DNA from: Phytopseudomonas dryadis
GTDB taxonomy: Bacteria; Pseudomonadota; Gammaproteobacteria; Pseudomonadales; Pseudomonadaceae
NCBI RefSeq assembly: GCF_004327355.1
Contig: NZ_QJUM01000005.1
Location: 62,001-126,000, forward strand
Reading direction: 5' to 3'
DNA: 64,000 bases
Numbering within the stretch: position 1 is the stretch's first letter; the number at the start of each line of letters is the position of its first letter. Made by a program: the position numbers and the translations under genes. Of the stretch, positions 45,652-56,146 are shown piece by piece. The notes under the pieces were generated by a model, which was not told the origin of the DNA, did not search any database, and saw nothing but the letters and a program-made list of their open reading frames with translations.

Positions 45652-48468
45652 ATGGGCGAACTGGCCAAAGAAATCCTCCCGGTCAACATCGAAGACGAAC
45701 TGAAGCAGTCCTACCTCGACTACGCGATGAGCGTGATCGTCGGGCGAGCCCTGCCGGATGCGCGAGATGGCTTGAAGCCCGTGCACCGCCGGGTGCTCTT
45801 CGCAATGAGCGAACTGGGCAACGACTGGAACAAGGCGTACAAGAAGTCCGCCCGTGTGGTCGGTGACGTGATCGGTAAGTATCACCCCCACGGCGACACG
45901 GCGGTGTACGACACCATCGTGCGCATGGCGCAGCCGTTCTCGCTGCGCTACCTGCTGGTCGACGGCCAGGGCAACTTCGGTTCGGTGGACGGCGACAACG
46001 CCGCGGCCATGCGTTACACCGAAGTGCGCATGACCAAGCTGGCCCACGAGCTGCTGGCCGACCTGCACAAGGAAACCGTGGACTGGGTGCCCAACTACGA
46101 CGGCACCGAGCAGATCCCGGCGGTCATGCCGACCAAGATCCCCAACCTGCTGGTCAACGGTTCCAGCGGTATCGCCGTGGGCATGGCGACCAACATTCCG
46201 CCGCACAACCTCGGTGAAGTCATCGACGGCTGCCTGGCGCTGATCGACAACCCGGAGCTGACGGTCGACGACCTGATGCAGTACATCCCCGGCCCGGATT
46301 TCCCCACCGCGGCGATCATCAACGGCCGCGCCGGCATCATCGAGGCCTACCGCACCGGCCGCGGGCGCATCTATATCCGTGCCCGTGCCGAGGTCGAAGA
46401 CATCGACAAGGTCGGCGGCCGCCAGCAGATCGTCATCACCGAGCTGCCGTACCAGCTGAACAAGGCCCGGCTGATCGAGAAGATCGCCGAGCTGGTCAAG
46501 GAGAAGAAGCTCGAAGGCATCACCGAGCTGCGCGACGAGTCCGACAAGGACGGCATGCGCGTGGTCATCGAGCTGCGCCGCGGCGAAGTGCCGGAGGTGA
46601 TCCTCAACAACCTCTACGCCCAGACCCAGATGCAGAGCGTGTTCGGCATCAACGTGGTGGCGCTGATCGACGGCCAGCCGAAGATCCTCAACCTCAAGGA
46701 CATGCTCGAGGCCTTCATCCTGCACCGCCGCGAGGTGGTGACCCGGCGCACCGTGTTCGAACTGCGCAAGGCGCGCGAGCGTGGCCATATCCTCGAAGGC
46801 CAGGCCGTCGCGCTGTCCAACATCGACCCGGTGATCGCCCTGATCAAGGCCTCGCCGACGCCGTCCGAGGCCAAGGAAGCGCTGATCTCCACACCGTGGG
46901 AATCCAGCGCCGTGGAGGCCATGGTCGAACGCGCCGGCGCCGATTCCTGCCGCCCGGAGAACCTCGATCCGCAATACGGCCTGCGCGAAGGCAAGTACTA
47001 CCTGTCGCCGGAACAGGCCCAGGCCATCCTCGACCTGCGCCTGCACCGCCTGACCGGCCTGGAGCACGAGAAGCTGCTGGCCGAGTACCAGGAAATCCTG
47101 GCCCAGATCGGCGAGCTGATCCGCATCCTCACCAGCGCCGTGCGCCTGATGGAAGTGATCCGCGAAGAGCTGGAAGCGGTCAAGGCCGAGTTCGGCGACA
47201 AGCGCCGTACCGAAATCCTCGACTCGCGCCTGGATCTGACCCTCGGCGACATGATCCCCGAAGAAGAGCGCGTGGTGACCATCTCCCACAGTGGCTACGC
47301 CAAGACCCAGCCCCTGGCCGCCTACCAGGCCCAGCGCCGTGGCGGCAAGGGCAAGTCGGCGACCGGCATCAAGGACGAGGACTACATCGCTCACCTGCTG
47401 GTCGCCAACAGCCATGCCACGCTGCTGCTGTTCTCCAGCAAGGGCAAGGTGTACTGGCTCAAGACCTATGAAATCCCCGAGGCGTCCCGCGCCGCCCGCG
47501 GCCGGCCGCTGGTCAACCTGCTGCCGCTGGACGAGGGCGAGTACATCACCACCATGCTGCAGATCGACTTGGAGGCCCTGCAGCAGCAGAATGGTGGCGC
47601 CGACGACGATCTGGACGATGCCGACGACGCGGTGATCGAAGGCGAAGTGGTCGAGGCCGATGAGGCTGCTGAAGTGGCCGAGGTCGAGGAAGTCGACGGC
47701 GAGACCGCGGAGCTGGTGGCCGAGCCGACCGGCGCCTACATCTTCATGGCCACCGCCTTCGGTACCGTGAAGAAGACCCCGCTGTCGCAGTTCAGCCGTC
47801 CGCGCTCCAGTGGCCTGATCGCCCTGAAGCTGAAGGAAGGCGACACCCTGATCGCCGCGGCCATCACCGATGGCGCCAAGGAAGTCATGCTGTTCTCCGA
47901 TGCCGGCAAGGTGATCCGTTTCGCCGAAGGCGTGGTGCGCGTGATGGGCCGTGGCGCCCGTGGTATCCGCGGCATGCGCATCGGCAAGGAACAACGCCTG
48001 ATCTCCATGCTGATTCCCGAGTCGGGCGCGCAGATCCTCACCGCCTCCGAGCGCGGTTTCGGCAAGCGCACCGCGCTGAGCAAGTTCCCCCGTCGCGGCC
48101 GTGGCGGCCAGGGGGTGATCGCCATGGTCACCAAGGAGCGCAACGGCAAGCTGATCGGCGCCATCCAGGTGCAGGACGGCGAAGAGATCATGCTGATTTC
48201 CGACCAGGGCACCCTGGTGCGCACCCGCGTCGACGAAGTGTCCAGTTCCGGCCGCAACACCCAGGGCGTGACCCTGATCAAGCTGGCCAAGGACGAGAAG
48301 CTGGTCGGCCTGGAGCGTGTGCAGGAGCCATCCGAGGACGATGACCTCGACGAGGTGACACTGGACGAAGAGGGCAATCCGCTCGCCGCGGCCGAGCTCG
48401 AAGAAGCGCTCGGCGACGAGCCGGCGGCGGATGCCGGCGAGCAGGCCGAGGAAGGCCGCGAGGAGTAA
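45652..48468 (+). CDS. gyrA: DNA gyrase subunit A
   Basis: The 938-residue protein is GyrA. The catalytic tyrosine is Tyr 122 ([10 protein letters not shown]). The quinolone-determining positions are Thr 83 and Asp 87 ([12 protein letters not shown]), the susceptible state for Pseudomonas. The C-terminal domain begins with the GyrA box QRRGGKG near residue 562. Between pinwheel blades, about residues 641-690, is an acidic, low-complexity insertion ([20 protein letters not shown] and onward), and the C-terminal tail is also acidic. Such a loop is known in Pseudomonas GyrA, but this one is long. ATG 45652 follows AAGGAACC. It is the first gene of the block to wzz. Confidence 0.98.
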   Translation: MGELAKEILPVNIEDELKQSYLDYAMSVIVGRALPDARDGLKPVHRRVLFAMSELGNDWNKAYKKSARVVGDVIGKYHPHGDTAVYDTIVRMAQPFSLRYLLVDGQGNFGSVDGDNAAAMRYTEVRMTKLAHELLADLHKETVDWVPNYDGTEQIPAVMPTKIPNLLVNGSSGIAVGMATNIPPHNLGEVIDGCLALIDNPELTVDDLMQYIPGPDFPTAAIINGRAGIIEAYRTGRGRIYIRARAEVEDIDKVGGRQQIVITELPYQLNKARLIEKIAELVKEKKLEGITELRDESDKDGMRVVIELRRGEVPEVILNNLYAQTQMQSVFGINVVALIDGQPKILNLKDMLEAFILHRREVVTRRTVFELRKARERGHILEGQAVALSNIDPVIALIKASPTPSEAKEALISTPWESSAVEAMVERAGADSCRPENLDPQYGLREGKYYLSPEQAQAILDLRLHRLTGLEHEKLLAEYQEILAQIGELIRILTSAVRLMEVIREELEAVKAEFGDKRRTEILDSRLDLTLGDMIPEEERVVTISHSGYAKTQPLAAYQAQRRGGKGKSATGIKDEDYIAHLLVANSHATLLLFSSKGKVYWLKTYEIPEASRAARGRPLVNLLPLDEGEYITTMLQIDLEALQQQNGGADDDLDDADDAVIEGEVVEADEAAEVAEVEEVDGETAELVAEPTGAYIFMATAFGTVKKTPLSQFSRPRSSGLIALKLKEGDTLIAAAITDGAKEVMLFSDAGKVIRFAEGVVRVMGRGARGIRGMRIGKEQRLISMLIPESGAQILTASERGFGKRTALSKFPRRGRGGQGVIAMVTKERNGKLIGAIQVQDGEEIMLISDQGTLVRTRVDEVSSSGRNTQGVTLIKLAKDEKLVGLERVQEPSEDDDLDEVTLDEEGNPLAAAELEEALGDEPAADAGEQAEEGREE

Positions 48469-48620
48469 GGTTGTCGTGGAAGGGGTTTTGGCCGCGAGCT
48501 CGCCGCTGAAGCGCCTCCCACGGGTTGCAACCCGCTGTGAATCATGAAGGCGGGCGTGAAGGAGATTCATGGGCCCTGGTTATCGGGGCCTGGTAGGCAT
48601 CGATCTTGAGAGAGACAGAC

Positions 48621-49706
48621 GTGAGCAAGCGAGCTTTTAACTTCTGCGCCGGCCCGGCCGCGCTGCCGACCGCCGTTCTGCAGCGTGCCCAGGCCGAACT
48701 CCTCGACTGGCAGGGCAAAGGCCTGTCCGTCATGGAAATGAGCCACCGCAGCGACGAATACACCGCCATCGCCGAGAAGGCCGAGCAGGATCTGCGCGAT
48801 CTGCTCAACGTTCCCTCCGACTACAAGGTGCTGTTCCTGCAGGGCGGCGCCAGCCAGCAGTTCGCCGAAATCCCGCTCAATCTGCTGCCCGAAGACGGTA
48901 TCGCCGATTACATCGACACCGGCATCTGGTCGAAGAAGAGCATCGAGGAGGCGCGCCGCTACGGCAACGTCAACGTCGCCGCCAGCGCCAAGCCCTACGA
49001 TTACTTCGCCATTCCCGGGCAGAACGAATGGCAGCTGTCCAAGGACGCCGCCTACCTGCACTACGCCAGCAACGAAACCATCGGCGGTCTGCAGTTCGAC
49101 TGGATTCCGGACGCCGGCGACGTGCCGCTGGTGGTCGACATGTCCTCCGACATTCTCTCGCGCGAGATCGACATCTCCCGGTTCGGCCTGATCTACGCCG
49201 GCGCGCAGAAGAACATCGGCCCCAGTGGCCTGGTGGTGGTGATCGTCCGTGACGACCTGCTCGGCCGTGCGCGCAGCGCCTGCCCGACCATGCTCAACTA
49301 CAAGATCGCCGCCGACAACGGCTCCATGTACAACACCCCGGCGACCTTTTCCTGGTACCTCTCCGGCCTGGTCTTCGAGTGGCTGAAGGAGCAGGGCGGT
49401 GTCGCCGCCATGGAGCAGCGCAACAAGGCCAAGAAGGAGTTGCTGTACGGCGCCATCGACGCCAGCGACTTCTACAGCAACCCGATCTCCGGCAATGCCC
49501 GCTCGTGGATGAACGTGCCGTTCCGTCTGGCTGACGAGCGCCTGGACAAGTCGTTCCTGGCGGGTGCCGACGCCCGTGGCCTGCTCAACCTCAAGGGCCA
49601 TCGCTCGGTGGGCGGCATGCGCGCCTCCCTCTATAACGCCGTGGGCCTGGATGCGGTGCAGGCGCTGGTCGCCTACATGGCGGAGTTCGAGAAGGAGCAC
49701 GGCTGA
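48621..49706 (+). CDS. serC: Phosphoserine aminotransferase
   Basis: SerC makes 3-phosphoserine from 3-phosphohydroxypyruvate with glutamate, and the parallel step in pyridoxal phosphate synthesis. The 361-residue protein starts with GTG 48621 (MSKRAFNFCAGPAALPTAVL). Markers: LFLQGGASQQFAEIPLNLL near residue 73, PLVVDMSSDILSREIDISRF near 170 and the PLP lysine Lys 197 in IYAGAQKNIGPSG, with RSWMNVPF and GHRSVGGMRASLYNAVG near the end. The stop overlaps the pheA start (TGATG). It heads the serC-pheA-hisC-tyrA/aroA operon. Confidence 0.97.
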   Translation: MSKRAFNFCAGPAALPTAVLQRAQAELLDWQGKGLSVMEMSHRSDEYTAIAEKAEQDLRDLLNVPSDYKVLFLQGGASQQFAEIPLNLLPEDGIADYIDTGIWSKKSIEEARRYGNVNVAASAKPYDYFAIPGQNEWQLSKDAAYLHYASNETIGGLQFDWIPDAGDVPLVVDMSSDILSREIDISRFGLIYAGAQKNIGPSGLVVVIVRDDLLGRARSACPTMLNYKIAADNGSMYNTPATFSWYLSGLVFEWLKEQGGVAAMEQRNKAKKELLYGAIDASDFYSNPISGNARSWMNVPFRLADERLDKSFLAGADARGLLNLKGHRSVGGMRASLYNAVGLDAVQALVAYMAEFEKEHG

Positions 49707-50812
49707 TGACGGATGTCGCCTCGGATCAGGCGCTGCAGGCGCTGCGCGTACGCATCGACAACCTCGATGAACGCATCCTCGAGCTGATCAGCGACCGCGC
49801 GCGCTGCGCCGAAGAAGTGGCGCGGGTCAAGATGGCTTCCCTGGCCGAAGGCGAGACGCCGGTGTTCTATCGCCCCGAGCGCGAGGCGCAGGTGCTCAAG
49901 CGGGTCATGGAGCGCAATCGTGGCCCGCTCGGCAACGAAGAGATGGCGCGCCTGTTTCGTGAAATCATGTCCGCCTGCCTGGCCCTGGAAAACCCGCTGA
50001 AAGTCGCCTACCTGGGGCCGGAAGGTACCTTCTCCCAGGCCGCGGCACTGAAGCATTTCGGCCACGCGGTGATCAGCCAGCCCATGGCCGCCATCGACGA
50101 AGTGTTCCGCGAAGTGGTCGCCGGTGCGGTCAACTTCGGCGTGGTGCCGGTGGAGAACTCCACCGAGGGCGCGGTCAACCACACCCTGGACAGCTTCCTC
50201 GAGCACGACCTGGTCATCTGCGGCGAGGTGGAGCTGCGCATCCACCACCACCTGCTGGTCGGCGACGCGACCAAGACCGACCGCATCACCCGCATCTACT
50301 CCCATGCCCAGTCCCTGGCCCAGTGCCGCAAGTGGCTGGACGCCCATTATCCGAACGTCGAGCGGGTGGCGGTGTCCAGCAACGCCGAAGCCGCCAAGCG
50401 GGTGAAGAGCGAGTGGAACTCGGCGGCCATCGCCGGCGACATGGCGGCCAACCTGTACGACCTGACCCGCCTGGCCGAGAAGATCGAGGACCGCCCGGAC
50501 AACTCCACCCGGTTCCTGATCATCGGCACCCAGGAAGTCCCGCCGACCGGCGACGACAAGACCTCGGTGATCGTCTCCATGCGCAACAAGCCGGGTGCGC
50601 TGCATGAACTGCTGGTGCCGTTCCACCACAACAACATCGACCTGACCCGCATCGAAACCCGCCCGTCGCGCAGCGGCAAGTGGACCTATGCGTTCTTCAT
50701 CGACTTCGTCGGCCACCACCGCGATCCGCTGATCAAGGACGTGCTGGAGAAGATCAACCAGGAAGCCGTGGCGCTCAAGGTGCTCGGTTCCTACCCCAAG
50801 GCGGTGTTGTAA
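49706..50812 (+). CDS. pheA: Bifunctional chorismate mutase/prephenate dehydratase (P-protein)
   Basis: The 368-residue P-protein directs chorismate to phenylalanine. The N-terminal chorismate mutase (residues about 8-95) is seen as LRVRIDNLDERILELISDRA; the prephenate dehydratase (about 97-275) as KVAYLGPEGTFSQAAALKHF, FGVVPVENSTEGAVNHTLDS and DNSTRFLIIG; the ACT regulatory domain (about 290-368) as KTSVIVSMRNKPGALHELLV with ESRP-like site ETRPSRSGKWTYAFFIDF. The last motif is where phenylalanine binds. Coupled to serC by overlap. Confidence 0.98.
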   Translation: MTDVASDQALQALRVRIDNLDERILELISDRARCAEEVARVKMASLAEGETPVFYRPEREAQVLKRVMERNRGPLGNEEMARLFREIMSACLALENPLKVAYLGPEGTFSQAAALKHFGHAVISQPMAAIDEVFREVVAGAVNFGVVPVENSTEGAVNHTLDSFLEHDLVICGEVELRIHHHLLVGDATKTDRITRIYSHAQSLAQCRKWLDAHYPNVERVAVSSNAEAAKRVKSEWNSAAIAGDMAANLYDLTRLAEKIEDRPDNSTRFLIIGTQEVPPTGDDKTSVIVSMRNKPGALHELLVPFHHNNIDLTRIETRPSRSGKWTYAFFIDFVGHHRDPLIKDVLEKINQEAVALKVLGSYPKAVL

Positions 50813-50918
50813 GGCGAAGCGGCTTCTCCAGGAGGGAAGGGCTGCCCGGGTGCTCCGTTGAGCAGGTACCCTGTGCCCAGCGCCTGGAGCGCAACGGTAT
50901 TAACCAAGGAGGGCAAGG

Positions 50919-51293
50919 ATGCCATCCCGCAACACACCCTTGCCCGCCTGGCACAAGCAGCGGGCCCGTCAACTGCGCAGCTCCGCCACGGATGCCGAGG
51001 CTCGCCTGTGGTACTACCTGCGCGCCGGGCGCCTGGGCGGCTTCAAGTTTCGCCGGCAACATCCCATGCCGCCCTCCATCGTCGACTTCTATTGTGACGC
51101 GGCGAAGCTGGTCGTCGAACTGGATGGTTCGCAACATGGCGGCGAGGACGATGTGAGGCGAACATTGAGCCTCGAGGCGCAAGGGGTTATGGTGCTGCGC
51201 TTTTGGAATGATCAGGTGCTGAAGGAAACCGAGGCGGTTCTGCAGGAAATATACCGGGTGGCGAGTGAGCGGATTGCCCTGCTACCGCGCTGA
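50919..51293 (+). CDS. DUF559 (Vsr-like endonuclease fold) protein
   Basis: The 124-residue protein has the DUF559 pattern: ARQLRSSATDAEARLWYYLR near residues 15-34, FKFRRQHPMPPSIVDFYC near 43-60, LVVELDGSQHGGEDDVRRTL near 64-83 and MVLRFWNDQVLKETEAVLQEI near 90. The D-(x)n-ExDGxxH core is the PD-(D/E)xK nuclease-like site related to Vsr. Function is unknown. It breaks the pheA-hisC junction of the amino-acid operon (gap of 1.16 kb) and is followed within a few bases by hairpin repeats. CAAGGAGGGCAAGG upstream of ATG gives a good RBS. Confidence 0.9.
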   Translation: MPSRNTPLPAWHKQRARQLRSSATDAEARLWYYLRAGRLGGFKFRRQHPMPPSIVDFYCDAAKLVVELDGSQHGGEDDVRRTLSLEAQGVMVLRFWNDQVLKETEAVLQEIYRVASERIALLPR

Positions 51294-51296
51294 ACC

Positions 51297-51935
51297 GCCC
51301 CTCACCCCCAACCCCTCTCCCGGAGGGAGAGGGGGGCAAAAGGCGGATCGCGCGTATTGCGAGTGTGTGGCTGGAACCTGACGCCAGCAAAGATTAAGCA
51401 ACGTAATGACTACACGAACTGCCTGGCGAAACGCATATGAATGCCCACCGCCTAACGGTTCCCCTCTCCCTCCGGGAGAGGGGCCAGGGGTGAGGGAAAG
51501 GTGCGACGCAGATGGTATGTATGGCGCCCAACTGAAGCTTTCCCGTAATAGAGGGAGGCAAAAGGCGGATCGCGGGTATTTGAATGTGTGGCTGGAGTTC
51601 TGGCTTCAGCAAAGGTTGAGATGGCTACACGAACTGTCTGGCGAAACGCATATGAGTGCCCACCGCCTAACGGTGCCCCTCTCCCTCTGGGAGAGGGGCC
51701 AGGGGTGAGGGAAGGGTGCGACGCAGATGGTATGTATGGCGCCCAACTGAAGCTTTCCCGTAATAGAGGGAGGCAAAAGGCGGATCGCGCGTATTGCGAG
51801 TATGTGGCTGGCGCTTTGACTCCAGCAAAGGTTGGGGCGGCATCATGGCTACCCGAACTATCTGGCGAAACGCATATGAATGCCCTTCGCCGAACGGTTC
51901 CCTTCTCCCTCCGGGAGAGGGGCTGGGGGTGAGGG
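51297..51935. repeat. Cluster of CCCCTCTCCC hairpin repeats with ~215-224 bp direct repeats
   Basis: This 680-bp gap between the DUF559 gene and hisC has no gene. It holds an inverted copy of the hairpin (CCCCTCTCCC-GGA-GGGAGAGGGG, 51312-51334) and three copies in the other orientation (51471-51493, 51676-51698 and near 51899-51920, the last with one mismatch). The copies ride on direct repeats that begin at ATGRCTACMCGAACT at 51406, 51621 and 51845, spaced 215 and 224 bp. Each also carries CAAAAGGCGGATCGCG and GGTATGTATGGCGCCCAACT. Reading frames of up to 114 residues here are repeat artefacts. Confidence 0.9.
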
Positions 51936-51973
51936 AAGGCGGGCAACGTGAATTGGATCGGAGAGGTTTGCAA

Positions 51974-53083
51974 ATGAGCTGTGATTTCATCGCCCTGGCC
52001 CAGCCGGGCGTGCAAAAGCTGTCGCCCTACGTACCGGGCAAGCCGGTGGATGAGCTGGCCCGCGAACTGAACATGGATCCGGCCCATATCGTCAAACTGG
52101 CCAGTAACGAGAATCCCCTCGGCCCCAGCCCGAAAGCGCTGGCGGCCATTCGTGCCGAGCTGGATGAGCTGACCCGCTATCCGGACGGCAACGGCTTCAC
52201 CCTGAAGACCCTGCTGGCCGAACGCTGTGGCGTATCCGCCGCCCAGGTGACCCTGGGCAACGGCTCTAACGACATCCTCGAACTGGTGGCCCGTGCCTAC
52301 CTGGCGCCGGGCCTGAATGCGGTGTTCAGCGAGCATGCTTTCGCGGTCTACCCGATCGCCACCCAGGCCGTCGGCGCGCAGAGCAAGGTGGTGCCGGCCA
52401 AGGACTATGGCCATGACCTGCCGGCCATGCTGGCCGCCATCGATGGCGACACCCGGGTGGTGTTCATCGCCAACCCCAACAACCCCACCGGAACCTGGTT
52501 CGATACCCGGGCGCTGGGCGACTTCCTCGACGCCGTGCCGGAAAACGTGCTGGTGGTGCTGGACGAAGCCTATATCGAATATGCGGACGGTGACGAGTTG
52601 CCCAACGGCCTGGATTTCCTCGCCGGGCATGCCAATCTGCTGGTCTCGCGCACCTTCTCCAAGGCCTATGGCCTGGCGGCGCTGCGCGTCGGCTATGGGC
52701 TCAGCTCGGTGCAGGTCGCGGACATCCTCAACCGTGTGCGTCAGCCGTTCAACGTCAACAGTTTCGCCCTGGCGGCGGCCTGTGCGGCCTTCGATGACAA
52801 CGAATACCTGGCGCGCAGCCGCGAGATCAACGCGGCCGGCATGCTGCAGTTGCAAGAGGGTTGCCGCAAGCTGGGCCTGAGCTGGATTCCTTCCAAGGCC
52901 AACTTCCTCGCCATCGATTTCGGTCGCGATACCGCCGCCATCAACCAGGCGCTGTTACGCGAGGGCGTTATCGTTCGCCCCGTGGCCGGCTACGGCATGC
53001 CCAACCATCTGCGGGTTTCCATCGGCCTGCCTGCCGAGAACGCACGCTTTCTCGAGGTGCTGGGCAAGGTGCTCGAGGCGTGA
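51974..53083 (+). CDS. hisC: Histidinol-phosphate aminotransferase (HisC2 type)
   Basis: The 369-residue fold-type I aminotransferase has IVKLASNENPLGPSPKALAA near residue 37, LGNGSNDILELVARAYL near 93, VVFIANPNNPTGTWFDTRAL near 162 and the PLP lysine Lys 230 in SRTFSKAYGLAALRVGYG. In this operon such HisC paralogues usually serve aromatic amino-acid synthesis (transamination of phenylpyruvate or hydroxyphenylpyruvate), lying between pheA and tyrA. ATG 51974 follows GGAGAG by about 9 bp; the frame is open upstream through the repeat cluster but that part is not protein-like. The stop overlaps the next start. Confidence 0.95.
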   Translation: MSCDFIALAQPGVQKLSPYVPGKPVDELARELNMDPAHIVKLASNENPLGPSPKALAAIRAELDELTRYPDGNGFTLKTLLAERCGVSAAQVTLGNGSNDILELVARAYLAPGLNAVFSEHAFAVYPIATQAVGAQSKVVPAKDYGHDLPAMLAAIDGDTRVVFIANPNNPTGTWFDTRALGDFLDAVPENVLVVLDEAYIEYADGDELPNGLDFLAGHANLLVSRTFSKAYGLAALRVGYGLSSVQVADILNRVRQPFNVNSFALAAACAAFDDNEYLARSREINAAGMLQLQEGCRKLGLSWIPSKANFLAIDFGRDTAAINQALLREGVIVRPVAGYGMPNHLRVSIGLPAENARFLEVLGKVLEA

Positions 53084-55323
53084 GCGAGTCGATGTCGCGC
53101 ACGACCGATGAGCTTCTGGTCGGGCGCCTGGTGGTGGTCGGCCTCGGTCTGATCGGCGGCTCGTTCGCCAAGGGCCTGCGTGCCCGTGGCGTGTGCCGCG
53201 AAGTGGTCGGCGTCGACCTCGATCCACAGTCGCGGCGCCTGGCCGTGGAACGGGGCGTGGTCGATCGCTGCGAGGAGTCGCTGGCGGCTGCCTGTCAGGG
53301 TGCCGACGTGATCATGCTGGCGGTGCCGATCCTGGCCATGGAGCGCTTGCTGGGCGAACTGGCCAGGCTGGATCTGGGCGATGCCGTGCTCACCGATGTC
53401 GGCAGCTCCAAGGGCAATGTGGTCAGGGCGGCGCAGGCGGCGTTCGGCGCCATGCCGGCGCGTTTCGTGCCCGGGCATCCGATTGCCGGCTCCGAGCAGA
53501 GCGGTGTCGAGGCGGCCAACGGCGAGTTGTTCAAGCGCCACAAGGTGATCCTCACGCCCGTGGCGCAGACCGATGCCCAGGCGCTGCAGCGGGTCGACCG
53601 GCTCTGGCGCGAGCTGGGGGCGGATGTCGAACACATGCAGGTCGAACACCACGACCAGGTGCTCGCCGCCACCAGCCACCTGCCGCACCTGCTGGCCTTC
53701 GGGCTGGTCGATTCGCTGGCCAAGCGCAACGAGAATCTGGAAATCTTCCGCTACGCCGCCGGCGGCTTCCGCGATTTCACCCGAATCGCCGGCAGCGACC
53801 CGGTGATGTGGCACGACATCTTCCTCGCCAACCGCGAGGCCGTGCTGCGCACCCTGGACGTATTTCGCGACGACCTCGACGCCTTGCGCGACGCGGTCGA
53901 CGCAGGGGACGGGCATCATCTGCTGGGCGTATTCACCCGCGCCCGCGTGGCCCGCGAACATTTCAGCAAAATACTGGCCCGTCGGGCCTATGTGGACGCT
54001 ATGCACTCGAACGATCTGGTTTTCCTGGCTAATCCTGGTGGCACTGTGCGTGGGCGTATCCGCGTCCCGGGCGACAAGTCCATTTCCCACCGCTCGATCA
54101 TGCTCGGCTCGCTGGCCGAAGGCACGACCGAGGTCGAAGGCTTCCTCGAGGGCGAGGACGCCCTGGCGACCCTGCAGGCCTTCCGCGACATGGGCGTGGT
54201 CATCGAAGGCCCGCACCATGGCCGGGTGACCATTCACGGCGTCGGCCTGCATGGCCTGAAGCCGCCACCCGGGCCGATCTACCTGGGCAACTCCGGCACC
54301 TCCATGCGCCTGCTCTCCGGTCTGCTCGCCGGCCAGCCGTTCGACGTGACCCTGACCGGCGATGCCTCGCTGTCCAAGCGGCCGATGAACCGTGTGGCCA
54401 AGCCGCTGCGGGAAATGGGCGCGGTGATCGAGACCGCTGCCGACGGCCGTCCGCCGCTGACCATTCGCGGTGGCCAGCGCCTGCGTGGGCTGAGCTATGC
54501 CATGCCGATGGCCAGCGCCCAGGTCAAATCCTGCCTGCTGCTGGCCGGCCTGTATGCCGAGGGCGAAACCTCGGTCACCGAGCCGGCCCCGACCCGTGAC
54601 CACACCGAACGCATGCTGCAGGGTTTCGGCTATCCGGTAACGGTCGAGGGCAGTACGGCGCGGGTCGAATCCGGCCATAGCCTGCGCGCCAGCCACATCG
54701 AAGTGCCGGCGGACATCTCCTCGGCGGCGTTCTTCCTGGTCGCCGCCAGCATCGCCGAGAATTCCGAACTGGTGCTCGAGCACGTCGGCATCAACCCGAC
54801 CCGCACCGGGGTGATCGACATCCTCAGGCTGATGGGCGGCGACATCAGCCTGGAAAACCAGCGCGAAGTAGGCGGCGAGCCGGTTGCCGACATTCGCGTG
54901 CGTTCGGCCAGGCTCAAGGGCATCGACATCCCCGAGGAGCTGGTGCCGCTGGCCATCGACGAGTTCCCAGTGCTGTTCGTTGCCGCCACCTGTGCCGAAG
55001 GCCGCACCGTCCTGCGTGGCGCCGAAGAGCTGCGGGTCAAGGAGTCCGACCGCATCCAGGTCATGGCCGATGGCCTGCTGGCCCTGGGCGCCAAGGTCGA
55101 GCCGACGCCGGATGGCATCATCATCGACGGCGGCGTGCTGGGCGGTGGCGAGGTGCACAGCCATGGCGATCACCGCATCGCCATGGCCTTCAGCGTCGCT
55201 TCGTTACGCGCCACTGCGCCGATCCGCATCCATGACTGCGCCAACGTCGCCACCTCGTTCCCCAACTTCCTCGCTCTGGCCGGTCAGGTCGGTATCCGCG
55301 TGGCCGAGGAGGGACAGCCATGA
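53080..55323 (+). CDS. aroA: Fused prephenate dehydrogenase / EPSP synthase (TyrA-AroA)
   Basis: The frame of 747 residues from GTG 53080 (alternative ATG 53092) joins two enzymes. Residues 1 to about 295 are TyrA-like: NAD motif [16 protein letters not shown], then [27 protein letters not shown] and [18 protein letters not shown]. Residues about 305-747 are EPSP synthase: [69 protein letters not shown] and [17 protein letters not shown] fusion of this kind is a known Pseudomonas arrangement, giving arogenate/prephenate dehydrogenase and the shikimate-pathway step together. The start overlaps the hisC stop; the end overlaps cmk. Confidence 0.95.
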   Translation: MSESMSRTTDELLVGRLVVVGLGLIGGSFAKGLRARGVCREVVGVDLDPQSRRLAVERGVVDRCEESLAAACQGADVIMLAVPILAMERLLGELARLDLGDAVLTDVGSSKGNVVRAAQAAFGAMPARFVPGHPIAGSEQSGVEAANGELFKRHKVILTPVAQTDAQALQRVDRLWRELGADVEHMQVEHHDQVLAATSHLPHLLAFGLVDSLAKRNENLEIFRYAAGGFRDFTRIAGSDPVMWHDIFLANREAVLRTLDVFRDDLDALRDAVDAGDGHHLLGVFTRARVAREHFSKILARRAYVDAMHSNDLVFLANPGGTVRGRIRVPGDKSISHRSIMLGSLAEGTTEVEGFLEGEDALATLQAFRDMGVVIEGPHHGRVTIHGVGLHGLKPPPGPIYLGNSGTSMRLLSGLLAGQPFDVTLTGDASLSKRPMNRVAKPLREMGAVIETAADGRPPLTIRGGQRLRGLSYAMPMASAQVKSCLLLAGLYAEGETSVTEPAPTRDHTERMLQGFGYPVTVEGSTARVESGHSLRASHIEVPADISSAAFFLVAASIAENSELVLEHVGINPTRTGVIDILRLMGGDISLENQREVGGEPVADIRVRSARLKGIDIPEELVPLAIDEFPVLFVAATCAEGRTVLRGAEELRVKESDRIQVMADGLLALGAKVEPTPDGIIIDGGVLGGGEVHSHGDHRIAMAFSVASLRATAPIRIHDCANVATSFPNFLALAGQVGIRVAEEGQP

Positions 55324-56009
55324 CCTTCGTGGCGCCGGTCATCACTATCGACGGCCCGAGTGGCTCGGGCAAGGGCACGGTCGCCGGCCTGCTGGCCAGG
55401 CAACTGGGCTGGAACCTGCTGGATTCCGGCGCGCTGTACCGTCTGCTGGCGTTCTCCGCACGCAACCACGGCGTCGATCTGACCAACGAGGAATCGCTGA
55501 AGCTGCTCGCCGCCCACCTCGACGTGCAGTTCTTCGCGGCGGGCGAGGGCAAGCCCCAGCGTATCGTTCTCGAAGGCGAGGAGGTGACCGACGCGATCCG
55601 CAACGAGCAGGTCGGTGCCGGCGCTTCGCAGGTCGCCGCGCTGCCGGCGGTACGCGATGCGCTGCTGCAACGCCAGCGCGCGTTCAAGGAGGCGCCGGGT
55701 CTGGTGGCCGATGGCCGTGACATGGGCACGGTGGTGTTTCCCGACGCGCCGCTGAAGGTTTTTCTGACCGCCAGCGCCGAGGAACGTGCCCAGCGGCGTT
55801 ACCTGCAGTTGAAGGCCAAGGGCGATGATGTTAATCTCGCGAGTCTTCTTGATGAGATACGGGCGCGCGACGAGCGCGATACCCAGCGTGCGGTGGCTCC
55901 GCTCAAGCCGGCAGCCGACGCGATCCAGCTGGATTCCACCGAACTTTCCATCGAGCAGGTGCTTGAACGCATTCTGAGCGAGGTCGCCAACCGCGAGCTC
56001 GCCGGTTGA
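55320..56009 (+). CDS. cmk: Cytidylate kinase
   Basis: The 229-residue kinase phosphorylates CMP and dCMP. It has the P-loop [20 protein letters not shown] near residues 8-27, [19 protein letters not shown] near 34-52, [20 protein letters not shown] near 127-146 and [20 protein letters not shown] near 149. ATG overlaps the aroA stop by 4 bp. The stop is followed by an intrinsic terminator, so it closes the upstream operon. Confidence 0.97.
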   Translation: MTFVAPVITIDGPSGSGKGTVAGLLARQLGWNLLDSGALYRLLAFSARNHGVDLTNEESLKLLAAHLDVQFFAAGEGKPQRIVLEGEEVTDAIRNEQVGAGASQVAALPAVRDALLQRQRAFKEAPGLVADGRDMGTVVFPDAPLKVFLTASAEERAQRRYLQLKAKGDDVNLASLLDEIRARDERDTQRAVAPLKPAADAIQLDSTELSIEQVLERILSEVANRELAG

Positions 56010-56034
56010 AAAGAGCCGCTCCTGGCTCGCAAGG

Positions 56035-56077
56035 GAGGCATACGGGAGACCAGTCCCAGTCCCGTAGGCCTCTTTTT
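56035..56077 (+). terminator. Intrinsic terminator after cmk
   Basis: GAGGC-A-TACGGGA (56035-56047), a 12-base loop, TCCCGTA-G-GCCTC (56060-56072), then TTTTT. It separates cmk from rpsA, which therefore needs its own promoter or is reached by partial read-through. Confidence 0.9.
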
Positions 56078-56146
56078 ATATGAACGAACCCGCATTGTCT
56101 GGAGTGCGGAGCAGGGCGAATCCCCGCCCGATCAACAGGAATCAAC

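Noticed and set aside
45652..46050. Quinolone-resistance mutation in gyrA
   Set aside because: Positions 83 and 87 are Thr and Asp, the susceptible state in Pseudomonas.
51406..51940. Reading frames of about 100 residues in the repeat cluster before hisC
   Set aside because: They encode the translated hairpin (for example LPPGEGPGVRE) and recur in each copy; start context poor, no family recognised.
53080..55323. TyrA-AroA fusion as a novelty or frameshift artefact
   Set aside because: The same fusion is, as I recall, standard in Pseudomonas; both halves are complete.
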